Below, one piece after another: positions 7,831 through 16,465 of a stretch of 42,175 nt of DNA; position 1 is the stretch's first letter; every line of letters starts with the position of its first letter. Below the pieces are notes generated by a model that had not been told where the DNA came from, did not search any database, and was given only the letters and a program-made list of their open reading frames with translations. A program made the translations under genes and the position numbers. The stretch covers positions 1 through 42,175 of the forward strand of contig SUUX01000014.1 in assembly GCA_015062305.1 (NCBI GenBank). Direction: 5' to 3'. This stretch comes from Alphaproteobacteria bacterium (GTDB lineage: Bacteria > Pseudomonadota > Alphaproteobacteria > RF32 > CAG-239).

Positions 7831-8202
7831 TTATTCCTCCGCTGCAAAAATATCTTTGCTGCCATCCGGCAACTCTACTGGACGATCATAAAGCGCGACC
7901 ATTGTTGTATCTTTCAAAAAATCGAACGAATGCACAACATAGGGAGAAAAATAGAAAAAATCTCCGCTCTTTACACTGATGCTTTCTTTTTTTTCGCCTT
8001 TTGAAAGTTGCAAATTGACTGCTCCGTCAATGATAAAAAAAGCCTCTTTCGTTTGCTTATGATAGTGTCCGCCTCTTTTTACTCCCTGCTTGGTCTGAGA
8101 AACATTTACTTGTTTCCAACCATCCTTGCAAAGTTGGTGAAGAAAACCTCTATCGTCTGCAAACGAAAAATCAGGCTTTATGAATGTAATCATATCGCTC
8201 AT
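7831..8202 (-). CDS. WxcM/CapF-C-like sugar cupin
   Basis: 123 aa single-domain cupin. The metal-binding signature is RGGHYHKQTKEAFFIIDG, and the second cupin motif contains GDFFYFSPYVVHSF. Relatives are the sugar 3,4-ketoisomerases (FdtA/WxcM), dTDP-4-keto-6-deoxysugar 3,5-epimerases and the C-terminal cupin of CapF. In this operon it probably acts on the 4-keto-6-deoxy product of the dehydratase; the exact isomerisation is not determinable. The start codon shares one base with the stop of the preceding gmd gene (TAATG), a translational coupling arrangement. Confidence 0.78.
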   Translation of the reverse strand: MSDMITFIKPDFSFADDRGFLHQLCKDGWKQVNVSQTKQGVKRGGHYHKQTKEAFFIIDGAVNLQLSKGEKKESISVKSGDFFYFSPYVVHSFDFLKDTTMVALYDRPVELPDGSKDIFAAEE

Positions 8203-9278
8203 TATACATTCCTTGGAGTGATTGTTGTAAATCCATTGTCGTTGAGTAATTTTTCTCTTTTGGCTAAATCTAAATCATAAGCAACCATTTCTTTGCAAAG
8301 AGCTGCCAAGTCATAGGTTGGTTTCCAGCCAAGTTGAGCGCGGGCTTTGGTAGAATCTCCGAGCAATAGCTCAACCTCTGCCGGACGGAAAAATGCAGGA
8401 TTTACATCAACAATAACTTTTCCATTAGCCTTGTTAATTCCCTTTTCATCTACTCCAGTACCTTGCCATTCAATTTCAATTCCCAACTCTTTGAAAGTCA
8501 TGGTTACAAAATCTCTAATAGAGGTCGTTGTTCCTGTTGCCAAAACAAAATCTTCAGGCTTATCGTTTTGCAAAATACGCCACATTCCTTCTACATAATC
8601 TTTTGCATGTCCCCAGTCACGTTTTGCATTTAAATTTCCTAAAGAAAGCTTTTCTTGTGTGCCTAAAGCAATTCTTGATGCAGCCATCGTGATCTTTCGA
8701 GTAACAAAAGTCTCACCACGACGAGGACTTTCATGATTGAACAAAATACCATTGCAAGCAAACATATCAAAACTTTCACGGTAGTTCACCACTATCCAAT
8801 AAGAATAAAGTTTGGCTACACCATATGGAGAGCGTGGATAAAAAGGTGTTTTCTCTGATTGGATGGGTTCTTGGATTAATCCATAAAGCTCTGATGTGGA
8901 TGCTTGATAAAATCTTGTTTTTTTCTCTAATCCATTGATTCTAATTGCTTCTAATAAACGCAAAGTACCTACAGCATCAGTTTCAGCTGTAAATTCAGGG
9001 CAATCCCAAGATACCTTTACATGGCTCTGAGCTGCCAAGTTGTATATCTCATCTGGTTCAATTTCTTTTACTAAACGGATTAAATTTGTGCTATCAGCTA
9101 AATCCCCATCATGTAATTTAAACATTGGATTATCTAATAGGTGTTCAATTCTTCCGGTATTAAAAGAACTTGATCTGCGTTTTAGGCCATGAACCTCATA
9201 TCCTTTTTCCAGCAACAATTCTGCCAAATAAGACCCATCTTGTCCTGTAACTCCGGTAATAAGTGCTTTTTTAGTCAT
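8202..9278 (-). CDS. gmd: GDP-mannose 4,6-dehydratase
   Basis: 358 aa, the normal Gmd length. The ATG at 9278 is preferred over the in-frame TTG at 9281, because GGAG sits seven bases before the ATG but only four before the TTG. Motifs: [19 protein letters not shown] (NADP binding), [11 protein letters not shown] (Gmd-specific loop), STSELYG (catalytic Ser/Thr-Glu region), [10 protein letters not shown] (catalytic YxxxK) and [18 protein letters not shown]. It converts GDP-D-mannose to GDP-4-keto-6-deoxy-D-mannose, the branch point to GDP-fucose, GDP-rhamnose and GDP-perosamine. It overlaps the upstream GT2 stop by one base (TGATG) and the downstream cupin by one base. One of the most secure calls in the operon. 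Confidence 0.97.
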   Translation of the reverse strand: MTKKALITGVTGQDGSYLAELLLEKGYEVHGLKRRSSSFNTGRIEHLLDNPMFKLHDGDLADSTNLIRLVKEIEPDEIYNLAAQSHVKVSWDCPEFTAETDAVGTLRLLEAIRINGLEKKTRFYQASTSELYGLIQEPIQSEKTPFYPRSPYGVAKLYSYWIVVNYRESFDMFACNGILFNHESPRRGETFVTRKITMAASRIALGTQEKLSLGNLNAKRDWGHAKDYVEGMWRILQNDKPEDFVLATGTTTSIRDFVTMTFKELGIEIEWQGTGVDEKGINKANGKVIVDVNPAFFRPAEVELLLGDSTKARAQLGWKPTYDLAALCKEMVAYDLDLAKREKLLNDNGFTTITPRNV

Positions 9279-10183
9279 CAATTTTCTCCGTTATATAAAG
9301 TAAATCCAAGTAAAACAACATGGCGCTTACCTTTACGAAAACGAATACTTATAATTTGTTTTCGAATGTAACGCACAAATCTTCTGAAATGGTTTTTCAA
9401 CAAAAGTTCTTTGTCCGGAAAATCTACTGTTCTATCCAGCAGGTTTAGCAATATTTTTTTTGGTAGAAATGCAAATCTAAAGGCTTTTTCTGCTTTTCTA
9501 GGGGATATTTTTAAGTTGGTTGCTATAACTCTAATATTCTCAGTGTTTAAAATATCTTTTTGGATATTAGATATTCCTCCTTCTCTAAATGCCGAAATTG
9601 TTGCATCAACACCAACAGGCCGTTTTCCTGCCAATATAGCTCTTGTTATTAGATCAAAATCACCTGTTATCTTATAGCTGGTATCAAATCCTTTTAGTTC
9701 TTTCAACATGGCTTTTGTTGAAAACATTGTAGGATGTCCAATAGGTTGTTTTACAAAACATTCTTTCCAATTAGGTGCAATGTTTTTGATAAAAGAGCCA
9801 TTTAAATCCACAATGTTAAAATAAGCATAGCTAAAATCAGCCTGTTTTTCTTCTAAAGCCTCAACAGATTTAGAAACAGCTTGGTTGCTTATGTAAAAGT
9901 CATCTGAATTTAGGAATGCAATATATTTTCCTTTTGCTAATTTTATTCCTTTATTGAATGCTTCATATACTCCTGAATCTTTTTCTGAATAATATTGTAA
10001 GCCTAATTCTTCAAATAAGCTTAAGGAGTTATCAGTCGAACCTCCATCTATAATCAGATGTTCAATACAAGGATAGTCTTGTTCTTTGACAGAGGCGACA
10101 CATTGTCTAAAAAATTCATCTCTTCCGGCAATGTATAAATTTTTGGTAACGGTCACTATCGTAACTAAAGGTTTACAATTCAT
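9278..10183 (-). CDS. Glycosyltransferase family 2
   Basis: 301 aa. [32 protein letters not shown] and FLNSDDFY define the GT-A nucleotide-sugar and metal sites. The [13 protein letters not shown] stretch matches the other GT2 at 5918-6937 closely, so the two are paralogues of the same WcaA-like type. A C-terminal basic region follows the catalytic domain ([20 protein letters not shown]) and may be membrane-associated. AAGGAGGGGA precedes the ATG. Positioned between phosphomannomutase and gmd, it probably adds a sugar to the growing repeat unit; donor and acceptor are unknown. Confidence 0.88.
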   Translation of the reverse strand: MNCKPLVTIVTVTKNLYIAGRDEFFRQCVASVKEQDYPCIEHLIIDGGSTDNSLSLFEELGLQYYSEKDSGVYEAFNKGIKLAKGKYIAFLNSDDFYISNQAVSKSVEALEEKQADFSYAYFNIVDLNGSFIKNIAPNWKECFVKQPIGHPTMFSTKAMLKELKGFDTSYKITGDFDLITRAILAGKRPVGVDATISAFREGGISNIQKDILNTENIRVIATNLKISPRKAEKAFRFAFLPKKILLNLLDRTVDFPDKELLLKNHFRRFVRYIRKQIISIRFRKGKRHVVLLGFTLYNGEN

Positions 10184-10197
10184 ATTCCCCTCCTTTC

Positions 10198-10932
10198 TTA
10201 ATCTACAGAAAATGCATGGTCACTATTTTTCAAATACATTAAAACGTCTTCAGGTGAATCCACCTGAACTACTGTTGTGTTCTCTAAATGTCTGAGGGCT
10301 TCGGCGAGCTCATAGTCGTTTCCACCTTCAAATGTCTTATCTCCGAAAAATATGATTTTTTCTGTAGGATAAGTTTGCCGTAAGTGCTTGGCTATTTGCT
10401 CCTTTCCATATCCTTTGGGAGTGATGTCCATGGAAATTGAGCCGCCTACGGCAATATCATATTCAGGAAAATCTTTTCGCAGTTCTTGTGCAATTATCTG
10501 CCGTTCATGGTTGTTTCTGTCCCATGTCAAATATCTTTCTCTTTCGCTATATGGACAATCTCGCCCAAGCACAGAGAAATTAATCATACCAATACGTTCC
10601 TCAATATAATTAGGATAAAGCTGACACGGATATTTTGTGGTTTTGCGGAAATATTCTAATCTATCAATTAGCTCGCTAGACGGAACAAAGCTATTTTGAT
10701 AAACAACACTACCCTGAGCTGTTAACATATTTCCCATAGAACTGTATATTCCTGTAAAAGAATGTATTACAGAAGTAGGAAGTTGTTCTTCTACTTTTTT
10801 ATAATCAGATCCAGTTGCAATGAAACTCTTATGGCTTTTTTGCCATTCATAAAAATTAATAGCAAATTCTGCAGTCATAGGTAATCTTGCAGGAGTGAGA
10901 GTTCCATCCATATCAAAAACAAAAATCGCCAT
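10198..10932 (-). CDS. Eukaryotic-type phosphomannomutase, HAD-IIB
   Basis: 244 aa. HAD motif I is DMDGTLTPAR at residues 7-16. The middle cap carries the family pattern INFSVLGRDCPYSERERY, and the end of the core has FFGDKTFEGGNDYELAEA, which closely follows the PMM2/Sec53 signature (FFGDKT-x2-GGNDYE). This is therefore a eukaryotic-type phosphomannomutase rather than a generic HAD phosphatase or the ManB/AlgC alpha-D-phosphohexomutase usual in bacteria. It would convert mannose-6-P to mannose-1-P, feeding GDP-mannose to gmd two genes downstream. It lies 2 bp after the nucleotidyltransferase stop. The family is confident; the substrate is inferred from motif and context. Confidence 0.82.
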   Translation of the reverse strand: MAIFVFDMDGTLTPARLPMTAEFAINFYEWQKSHKSFIATGSDYKKVEEQLPTSVIHSFTGIYSSMGNMLTAQGSVVYQNSFVPSSELIDRLEYFRKTTKYPCQLYPNYIEERIGMINFSVLGRDCPYSERERYLTWDRNNHERQIIAQELRKDFPEYDIAVGGSISMDITPKGYGKEQIAKHLRQTYPTEKIIFFGDKTFEGGNDYELAEALRHLENTTVVQVDSPEDVLMYLKNSDHAFSVD

Positions 10933-10934
10933 GG

Positions 10935-11375
10935 TCAGCTAGCCTTATTATTCCACTTATTTAATATCCATGAAGAAGAATTAGCTTTGTTTGATCCACC
11001 AACACCAAAAACCAAATCCACATCACATTCTTTGCATGCTGGGCCTTCAGGGATATTATCTTTACCGCGATCTCCACCATTAGCGAAAACCAAATTGTCG
11101 TTTGGATATTTTGCTCTAGCTTTTCTTATGCCATCAGATGCAGAGTTATCAGAGTCATCAAATTCCAAAACATCAATCACTCCTTTGAGGTTATTTAGAA
11201 TTGCCATACGAGTTTTCATAGAATGAAAATTTTTACCTTTTTTACGACATAGCCAATCATCTGAATTGGCTAAAACAATCACACCATCTGAAGCATCAGC
11301 AGAGGCTTTAATCATCTCTATGTGACCTTCGTGTATAGGGTCAAATCCGCCACTAACGATATAATATTTTTTCAT
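10935..11375 (-). CDS. RfaE2/cytidylyltransferase-like nucleotidyltransferase
   Basis: 146 aa. GGFDPIHEGHIEMIK at residues 9-23 is the HxGH-type nucleotide-binding motif of the cytidylyltransferase superfamily. Near the C-terminus GGSNKANSSSWIL replaces the usual ISST signature. An inner NGGDRGKDN resembles the HldE C-terminal adenylyltransferase group. It probably activates a sugar- or polyol-phosphate with NMP. It is the first gene of the polysaccharide operon, immediately before phosphomannomutase. No canonical GDP-mannose pyrophosphorylase is seen in the window; whether this protein fills that step is speculative. Confidence 0.75.
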   Translation of the reverse strand: MKKYYIVSGGFDPIHEGHIEMIKASADASDGVIVLANSDDWLCRKKGKNFHSMKTRMAILNNLKGVIDVLEFDDSDNSASDGIRKARAKYPNDNLVFANGGDRGKDNIPEGPACKECDVDLVFGVGGSNKANSSSWILNKWNNKAS

Positions 11376-11580
11376 TTTTCTCTCTCAACAAAATAAAATC
11401 GATTCTACAAAAGAAACGAACGTTTAATTTATAGATGAGAGTCTTATTACATTAGTCAACATATTGCAATCATTATTTTCTTTTTTTCTCTTTTTTCTCG
11501 CAAAGATAGGCGTTTAGCACTTAAGGTTGGTAGTCTTATTCATTTTTTGTCATCTCCATACGAGTAATATTAAAAATCTA

Positions 11581-11609
11581 TTTACAATTGTTATTTGCTT
11601 TTATATTCT
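11581..11609 (+). promoter_or_regulatory. Possible sigma-70 promoter
   Basis: TTTACA (11581-11586), a 17-bp spacer and TATTCT (11604-11609), 33 bp before the GT2 start at 11643. Matches are moderate. Confidence 0.45.
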
Positions 11610-11642
11610 ACCAATAGTTTAAATAAGCAAAGAGAGCAGCAA

Positions 11643-12416
11643 ATGAGGTCCAGACCTGTAATATCAGTCATTATTCCAGTATATAATACCGCAGAATATC
11701 TGGCTGAATGCCTCGATTCTGTGCTTGCTCAAACATTTCAAGATATTGAAATAATATGTATAAACGACGGAAGCACCGATGATTCGCCACATATTTTGGA
11801 GGCTTATGCTCAAAAAGACTCAAGGATTCGAATAATCAATCAGCCCAATTTAGGTGTTGTTGCCGCCAGAAACAATGCAATAGCTCAAGCTCTAGGAACC
11901 TATATCTTCCCACTTGATAGCGATGACATAATCAAACCTCATACTCTTAGCTCAATGCTAAACGCAATTGAAGAGCAAAAAGGCGACATCATTACTTGTC
12001 GTGTTATGCTATTTGGCACTCAACAGGGTGAAATGATTTTACCCAAACCCAATAAATACAACATGGTTCAGCAAAATTGCTTAGTGAATGCAGCTCTATT
12101 TCGCAGGGCAGATTTTATGCAGTCTGGCGGGTATAACAAAAGTTGTTTCAATGGCTTAGAGGATTATGATCTTTGGCTTAATCTTATATTTAATCATAGC
12201 AAAAAGATACATAGAGTACCGGAGATATTATTTTTCTATCGAATCAAAAAGGCTGAAGAATCACGAAATATGCAAAATAAAAGTGCTCAAAAAGATATAA
12301 AAAAGAGCTTTTTCAAAAAATATCCGCAAATGCGGTATTACAAGCTTATTTCATTTTTCCTCAAGCCAATAATCAAGTTAAAAAGAAAAGCAACAAAACA
12401 AAAATTTATTTTTTAG
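11643..12416 (+). CDS. Glycosyltransferase family 2
   Basis: 257 aa. The start at 11643 (MRSRPVISVIIPVYN) is preferred because a GAGAG lies upstream and the canonical N-terminal strand begins right after it; the longer frame from 11595 overlaps the likely -10. GT-A motifs are IICINDGSTDDSP and FPLDSDDII. The C-terminus is very basic (KLKRKATKQKF). It is transcribed opposite to the adjacent operon and followed by two gene remnants, so it may be the surviving edge of a partly deleted glycan locus. Confidence 0.87.
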   Translation: MRSRPVISVIIPVYNTAEYLAECLDSVLAQTFQDIEIICINDGSTDDSPHILEAYAQKDSRIRIINQPNLGVVAARNNAIAQALGTYIFPLDSDDIIKPHTLSSMLNAIEEQKGDIITCRVMLFGTQQGEMILPKPNKYNMVQQNCLVNAALFRRADFMQSGGYNKSCFNGLEDYDLWLNLIFNHSKKIHRVPEILFFYRIKKAEESRNMQNKSAQKDIKKSFFKKYPQMRYYKLISFFLKPIIKLKRKATKQKFIF

Positions 12417-12448
12417 GAATATACTTATTTACAATAAAGGACTAATTT

Positions 12449-12553
12449 ATGAACAAGACAATAGCAGATGTAACCAATTGTACAGGGTGTGGAGCATGTA
12501 ACAACGTTTGTCCTCATAAAGCCATATCAATGCAAATTAACTATGAAATATAG
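12449..12553 (+). pseudogene. 34-codon 4Fe-4S stub of a capsule-type FrhB-like protein
   Basis: The frame runs from the ATG at 12449 to a TAG at 12551. The product MNKTIADVTNCTGCGACNNV continues with CPHKAIS, a perfect C-x2-C-x2-C-x3-CP iron-sulfur motif, then stops. In polysaccharide loci this motif typically opens proteins of the coenzyme F420 hydrogenase/dehydrogenase beta-subunit family of several hundred residues; here only the N-terminus remains. A functional mini-ferredoxin is unlikely because a second cluster-binding half is missing. Truncation is clear; the identity of the parent gene is inference. Confidence 0.6.
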
Positions 12554-12557
12554 TATA

Positions 12558-12647
12558 ATGTCTAAAATATTTTTTGGAAAAAAACGTAAAAAATACAAAC
12601 AAAAACGGATTGAGCTGAAACAAGAAATTAAAAGTATGGATTTTTAA
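12558..12647 (+). pseudogene. 29-codon basic remnant, possible C-terminal tail of a lost gene
   Basis: ATG at 12558, 4 bp after the iron-sulfur stub; 29 codons ending in TAA. The product is MSKIFFGKKRKKYKQKRIEL followed by KQEIKSMDF, a basic tail like those ending GT2 and related enzymes in this window. Together with the preceding stub it may mark an internal deletion that joined the head of one gene to the tail of another. It could also be random coding. Confidence 0.3.
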
Positions 12648-12679
12648 TATATTTCTTAATTTAACGATTAATTATTTAC

Positions 12680-13346
12680 AAAAAAAAGCGCCTTAATCAG
12701 CGCTTATTTCAAAATGGTGTGAGTAGGGATTGCTAAGCAACAACAACCACTGCTCTGGTTGTTGTTGTCTGCAAGATCTTGGAAGATGTTTGCAAGACAA
12801 GATATAAGCAGAGCGTTATCGTAGTCGCGCATACATCCCCAAGCGCGGCCCGTCCCCAAGAAGGCAAGCTTCAAAAAGCGCAGCCTGATGGGCGAGAGCA
12901 CAAAAAAAAGCGCCTTAATCAGCGCTTATTTCCAAATGGTGTGAGTAGGGATTGCTAAGCAACAACAACCACTGCTCTGGTTGTTGTTGTCTGCAAAATC
13001 TTGGAAGATGTTTGCAAGACAAGATATAAGCAGAGCGTTATCGCAGTCGCGCTTACATCCCCAAGCGCGGCCCGTCCCCAAGAAGGCAAGCTTCAAAAAG
13101 CGCAGCCTGATGGGCGAGAGCACAAAAAAAAAGCACCTTAATCAGCGCTTATTTCCAAATGGTGTGAGTAGGGATTGCTAAGCAACAACAACCACTGCTC
13201 TGGTTGTTGTTGTCTGCAAAATCTTGGAAGATGTTTGCAAGACAAGATATAAGCAGAGCGTTATCGCAGTCGCGCTTACATCCCCAAGCGCGGCCCGTCC
13301 CCAAGAAGGCAAGCTTCAAAAAGCGTAGCCTGATGGGCGAGAGCAC
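12680..13346 (-). repeat. Three tandem copies of a ~222-bp element with terminator
   Basis: Copies begin at about 12680, 12902 and 13124 (periods 222 and 223 bp) and differ at only a few bases. A fourth, partial start at 13347-13385 runs directly into tRNA-Phe. Read on the minus strand, each unit contains a body ending ACCATTT(T/G)GAAAT, then AAGCGC / GCGCTT and a T run, the same layout as the 3' end of tRNA-Phe plus its terminator; the copy at about 13133 has a stem mismatch. Each unit also holds a perfect 12-bp hairpin CAACAACAACCA / TGGTTGTTGTTG (12738-12767 in copy 1). No credible gene is present in this 667-bp stretch. Confidence 0.9.
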
Positions 13347-13371
13347 AAAAAAAGCGCCTTAATCAGCGCTT
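13347..13371 (-). terminator. tRNA-Phe terminator
   Basis: On the minus strand AAGCGC, an eight-base loop and GCGCTT are followed by a run of T, ten bases after the encoded CCA end of tRNA-Phe. This is the sequence duplicated in the tandem array. Confidence 0.8.
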
Positions 13372-13380
13372 ATTTCAAAA

Positions 13381-13456
<76 letters not shown>

Positions 13457-13473
13457 ATTGCTCAACGAAAAAG

Positions 13474-13502
13474 CTTATAACTCATTATTTTTTATATGTC
13501 CA
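13474..13502 (-). promoter_or_regulatory. Sigma-70 promoter of tRNA-Phe
   Basis: On the minus strand TGGACA (13502-13497), a 17-bp spacer and TATAAG (13479-13474), 17 bp before the tRNA 5' end. Confidence 0.65.
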
Positions 13503-13534
13503 GCATTTTTTGTAAATATTTTATAATAACTCAC

Positions 13535-13569
13535 AAAAAAAATCCACCACTGTTTATAAGTGGTGGATT
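13535..13569 (-). terminator. Terminator of the aminotransferase gene
   Basis: A perfect 10-bp stem AATCCACCAC / GTGGTGGATT (13541-13550 with 13560-13569), with the T run on the minus strand. Confidence 0.9.
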
Positions 13570-13588
13570 CTTGTGACTTTACTTACAA

Positions 13589-14749
13589 TTAAGCTGCTTT
13601 AGACTTTTTTTTGGCGGCAAAATTGTTCATAGTATTAATAACATAATCCAAATCTTCATTATCCAAATATGGTGTCATCGGAATAGACAAGACTGTTTTC
13701 GACAACTTCTCACAAACAGGCAAGCTACGATTGTTCCACTTGGCATAAGCTGTCTGAGTATTAACAGGGCGTGGATAATATGCTCCGCAAGGCACACCAT
13801 TTTCACGCAAATAAGTCATCAATTCATCACGATCTTCACAGTGAATTGTATACAATCCGTATGCAGATTGGCAGTTGTCTAAAATTTTCTGTTTACCAAA
13901 ATAGCTATCCAATTCGTTGTCATAACGTTTAGCAACTCTTGCGCGATCTTTAAGTTCCTGATCAAAAACAGTCAACTTTTGTAGCAACACAGCCCCTTGG
14001 AATGAGTTCAATCTACCAGTCAAACCCAAACGAACATTGTCATAATGGTCAGCGGGGCTCATTCCGTGTACACGACAAGATTTCACAATGTCATTTTCAG
14101 TTTCAGAGTTGGTAAACACAGCACCACCATCGCCATAGCAACCCAGAGGTTTTGTCGGATAGAAAGAAGTTGCGCTCATATCTGCAATAGAGCCAGCTTT
14201 TTTGCCTTTATAAACAGAACCATAAGACTGGCAAGAGTCAGACAAAACTTTCATTCCATTTTCATGAGCGATTCTCAAAATTTCATCATAGTCACATGGT
14301 GAGCCGAATATATCAACAGGAATAACAGCCTTAAGATTGAGTTTGCCCTCTTTTTTCACCTCATCAATTGCTCTTTGCAAATCTTTAGGATCCATGTTGA
14401 AAGTATTTGGATCTGAGTCAACAAAAATAGGTGTTGCACCCAACAAAACAGGAGCCTCTGCAGAAGCCACGAATGTAAAAGAAGAAACAAACACAGCATC
14501 ACCTGGTTTTACATCCCAAGCCATCAAAGCCAAAATCAAGGCATCTGTACCAGAACCACATGTGGAACAATGTTTAACTCCGGAATAGTTGGCGAGCTTC
14601 TCGTCTAATTCTTTTGTTTCCGGACCTTGGCAATATGCGCCGTGATTTAAGATTGCTTCAAAAGCATTAAGAAATTTTTCTTTTCCGATAACATTCTGAG
14701 ATGTTTTGCAATCAAACAACATAATCGGCTTAGAAGGTTTATTACTCAT
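13589..14749 (-). CDS. DegT/DnrJ/EryC1/StrS sugar aminotransferase
   Basis: 386 aa from the ATG at 14749, with AAGGA nine bases upstream; the in-frame ATG at 14815 has no ribosome site. It is a PLP-dependent fold-type I enzyme: GSGTDALILALMAW (cofactor phosphate loop), DSCQSYGS and SFYPTKPLGCYGDGGAVFTN with the Schiff-base Lys, then RLNSFQGAVLL and PCGAYYPRPVN. The overall pattern is closest to WbpE/VioA-like nucleotide-sugar aminotransferases. It could act on a 3- or 4-keto sugar; perosamine synthesis from the gmd product is possible but unproved because it sits outside that operon. Single gene with its own terminator. The Lys-rich C-terminus (AAKKKSKAA) is unusual. Confidence 0.88.
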   Translation of the reverse strand: MSNKPSKPIMLFDCKTSQNVIGKEKFLNAFEAILNHGAYCQGPETKELDEKLANYSGVKHCSTCGSGTDALILALMAWDVKPGDAVFVSSFTFVASAEAPVLLGATPIFVDSDPNTFNMDPKDLQRAIDEVKKEGKLNLKAVIPVDIFGSPCDYDEILRIAHENGMKVLSDSCQSYGSVYKGKKAGSIADMSATSFYPTKPLGCYGDGGAVFTNSETENDIVKSCRVHGMSPADHYDNVRLGLTGRLNSFQGAVLLQKLTVFDQELKDRARVAKRYDNELDSYFGKQKILDNCQSAYGLYTIHCEDRDELMTYLRENGVPCGAYYPRPVNTQTAYAKWNNRSLPVCEKLSKTVLSIPMTPYLDNEDLDYVINTMNNFAAKKKSKAA

Positions 14750-14878
14750 TGATACACGTCCTTTTTTATAAGTTTTAACTAAGGACATCTTAAAAAATAT
14801 TATTTTCCAATGCAAAACACAAAAGGTTTCTGATTTGTAACAAATTGAGCCTATTAAAACAAAATATATATTAAAATG

Positions 14879-14908
14879 TTGCTTTCAAATAAAATAATGA
14901 TATATTAT
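14879..14908 (+). promoter_or_regulatory. Possible promoter of mlaA-mlaC
   Basis: TTGCTT at 14879-14884, then TATATT at 14901 (16-bp spacer) or TATTAT at 14903 (18-bp spacer), 36-43 bp before the mlaA start. Confidence 0.45.
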
Positions 14909-14943
14909 TTACAGAAATATTATCAACAAAAGACGAGGCAGAT

Positions 14944-15711
14944 GTGATATCACCTATATTCAAAAAGCTATTTGCTGTATCAGCTATTGTTTTAACCTCA
15001 GCTTGTGCAGCCACATCATCGGCATACCGTTCTGATGCCGATTCTGATCCTTACGAAAGCTTTAACCGCAAAGTATTTGCGTTTAATGAAGGCTTCTATG
15101 AAAATATTATGTTCCCAATTGCCAGAGGATACCGCAAAATAACAACTCCTTCCATCAGAGAAAGAGTGCGCAATTTTGTATCAAATGTTCAAGAGCCAAT
15201 TACTGCCTTGAATCATCTGTTGCAATTAGAGTTCACCAAGTCTGCCAAAAGTGTAGGGCGTTTTGCCATAAATAGCACCATGGGACTGGGCGGCACATTT
15301 GATGTTGCTCCCGGTTGGTCGCTAGAAAAAGACAGCACATCATTCAACCAAACATTGGCTAGTTGGTGTGTTCCTCAAGGACCATATTTGGTTATACCGT
15401 TTATTGGTGCCAGCTCTCCTCGTAGCTTGGTTGGCACTATAGTAGATTCTGTTACTGATCCAATATTCTTGGCCACATATAACGATGCCAACATCCGAGA
15501 CAAAATCACCTATCCGTATGCAGCTGTTAAATACACCTCTGTTGCCGAATCTTATATGGATTGGTATAATGACTTTAAGCGTAATTCTGTTGATTTTTAT
15601 TCAACAATGCGCTCAGCCTATCTGCAAAATCAACAAAAAAACAAATGTCGGTTTGCTCCTCAAGAGGAAACACAAACCTATGATTTTGATTTTGATGAAG
15701 AAATGGAATAA
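14944..15711 (+). CDS. mlaA: MlaA (VacJ) outer-membrane lipid-asymmetry lipoprotein
   Basis: 255 aa, starting at GTG 14944 with GAGG five bases upstream; the overlapping ATG at 14942 is out of frame. The signal peptide has a lipobox ending at Cys21 (LTSAC). Family hallmarks follow: DPYESFNRKVFAFNE, PITALNHLLQ, GRFAINSTMGLGGTFDVA and a GPYLVIPFIG stretch. MlaA extracts mislocalised phospholipid from the outer leaflet and passes it to periplasmic MlaC, whose gene is 25 bp downstream. The remaining Mla transporter genes (mlaFEDB) are not in the window. Confidence 0.95.
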   Translation: MISPIFKKLFAVSAIVLTSACAATSSAYRSDADSDPYESFNRKVFAFNEGFYENIMFPIARGYRKITTPSIRERVRNFVSNVQEPITALNHLLQLEFTKSAKSVGRFAINSTMGLGGTFDVAPGWSLEKDSTSFNQTLASWCVPQGPYLVIPFIGASSPRSLVGTIVDSVTDPIFLATYNDANIRDKITYPYAAVKYTSVAESYMDWYNDFKRNSVDFYSTMRSAYLQNQQKNKCRFAPQEETQTYDFDFDEEME

Positions 15712-15736
15712 TGCAAAGACTAAAGGAGACTAATTT

Positions 15737-16330
15737 ATGAAAAAGATATTTGCTACAGTTTTAGGATGTTTGATGGTGCTTGCATCTTCAGCTTCTGCAG
15801 AGGTAAATGCTTCTAAAGCTGAGGCTTTTGTTAAAGATGTAACAGCCGAGGGTATAGAAGACATTATCAATGCCAACATCCCACAGGCAGAAAAAGATGC
15901 ACGATTTTCCAATTTGTTTAACAGAGCTTTGGATCTTGACTTCATTGGGCAATTTGTTTTAGGTCGCAATTGGCGCACCTCCACACCGGCACAAAGAGAA
16001 GAGTTTATCAAAGTATATCGCCAACTAAATGTTAGCACTTGGTCAAAACGCTTTGATGAGTTTAAAGGAAAGAAGTTTATATTCCAGGGTACATCTCCTT
16101 CCAATTCCAAAGGACAAATTTTTGTTAATTCTGTAGTTCCGATGGAGCAGGGAGAGCCGGCAAAGGTTGTTTGGCGAGTTAGGGAAAAGAACGGTGAGTA
16201 CAAAGTAGTAGATATTATCATTGAGAACGTGAGCTTGGCCATTACCGCTCGCAACGAATATACGGCCTTCATCAAAAACAATCCCGGAGGCGTAGATGCT
16301 CTAATTGCTAATCTCAAAAGCAAAATATAA
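15737..16330 (+). CDS. mlaC: MlaC (Ttg2D) periplasmic phospholipid-binding protein
   Basis: 197 aa, ATG at 15737 with AAGGAG upstream. Signal peptide residues 1-21 (SSASA-E). The mature protein shows the MlaC pattern: FSNLFNRALDLDFIGQFVLG, a helix ending in FIKVYRQLN, and the beta-sheet region KVVWRVREKNGEYKVVDI followed by ENVSLAITARNEY. It shuttles phospholipid between MlaA at the outer membrane and the inner-membrane Mla complex. It forms a two-gene operon with mlaA, closed by a terminator. Confidence 0.94.
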   Translation: MKKIFATVLGCLMVLASSASAEVNASKAEAFVKDVTAEGIEDIINANIPQAEKDARFSNLFNRALDLDFIGQFVLGRNWRTSTPAQREEFIKVYRQLNVSTWSKRFDEFKGKKFIFQGTSPSNSKGQIFVNSVVPMEQGEPAKVVWRVREKNGEYKVVDIIIENVSLAITARNEYTAFIKNNPGGVDALIANLKSKI

Positions 16331-16346
16331 TAATTGTATAATACTC

Positions 16347-16383
16347 AAAACCGGAAGCATCTTTTTGTTTCCGGTTTTTTGTT
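16347..16383 (+). terminator. Terminator of mlaA-mlaC
   Basis: A 10-bp stem AAAACCGGAA / TTCCGGTTTT (16347-16356 with 16369-16378), then T residues. Confidence 0.9.
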
Positions 16384-16465
16384 ATTAAATCAAAAGATTG
16401 TTTGACATACATTCTCTCATATTGTATGTTGCAGACAATAAATAATAATTAAAAAATTATATGCT

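Noticed and set aside
11428..11459. Minus-strand TTGACT/TATAAA promoter ahead of the polysaccharide operon
   Set aside because: The spacer is 20 bp, outside the usual 16-18 bp range, so I do not annotate it. The operon promoter remains unassigned.
12704..13346. Three 65-codon minus-strand frames (12704-12901, 12926-13123, 13149-13346) as a tandem gene family
   Set aside because: They are a by-product of the 222-bp repeat. Four of five differences between copies change the amino acid, there are no ribosome sites, and the frames run into the terminator hairpins.
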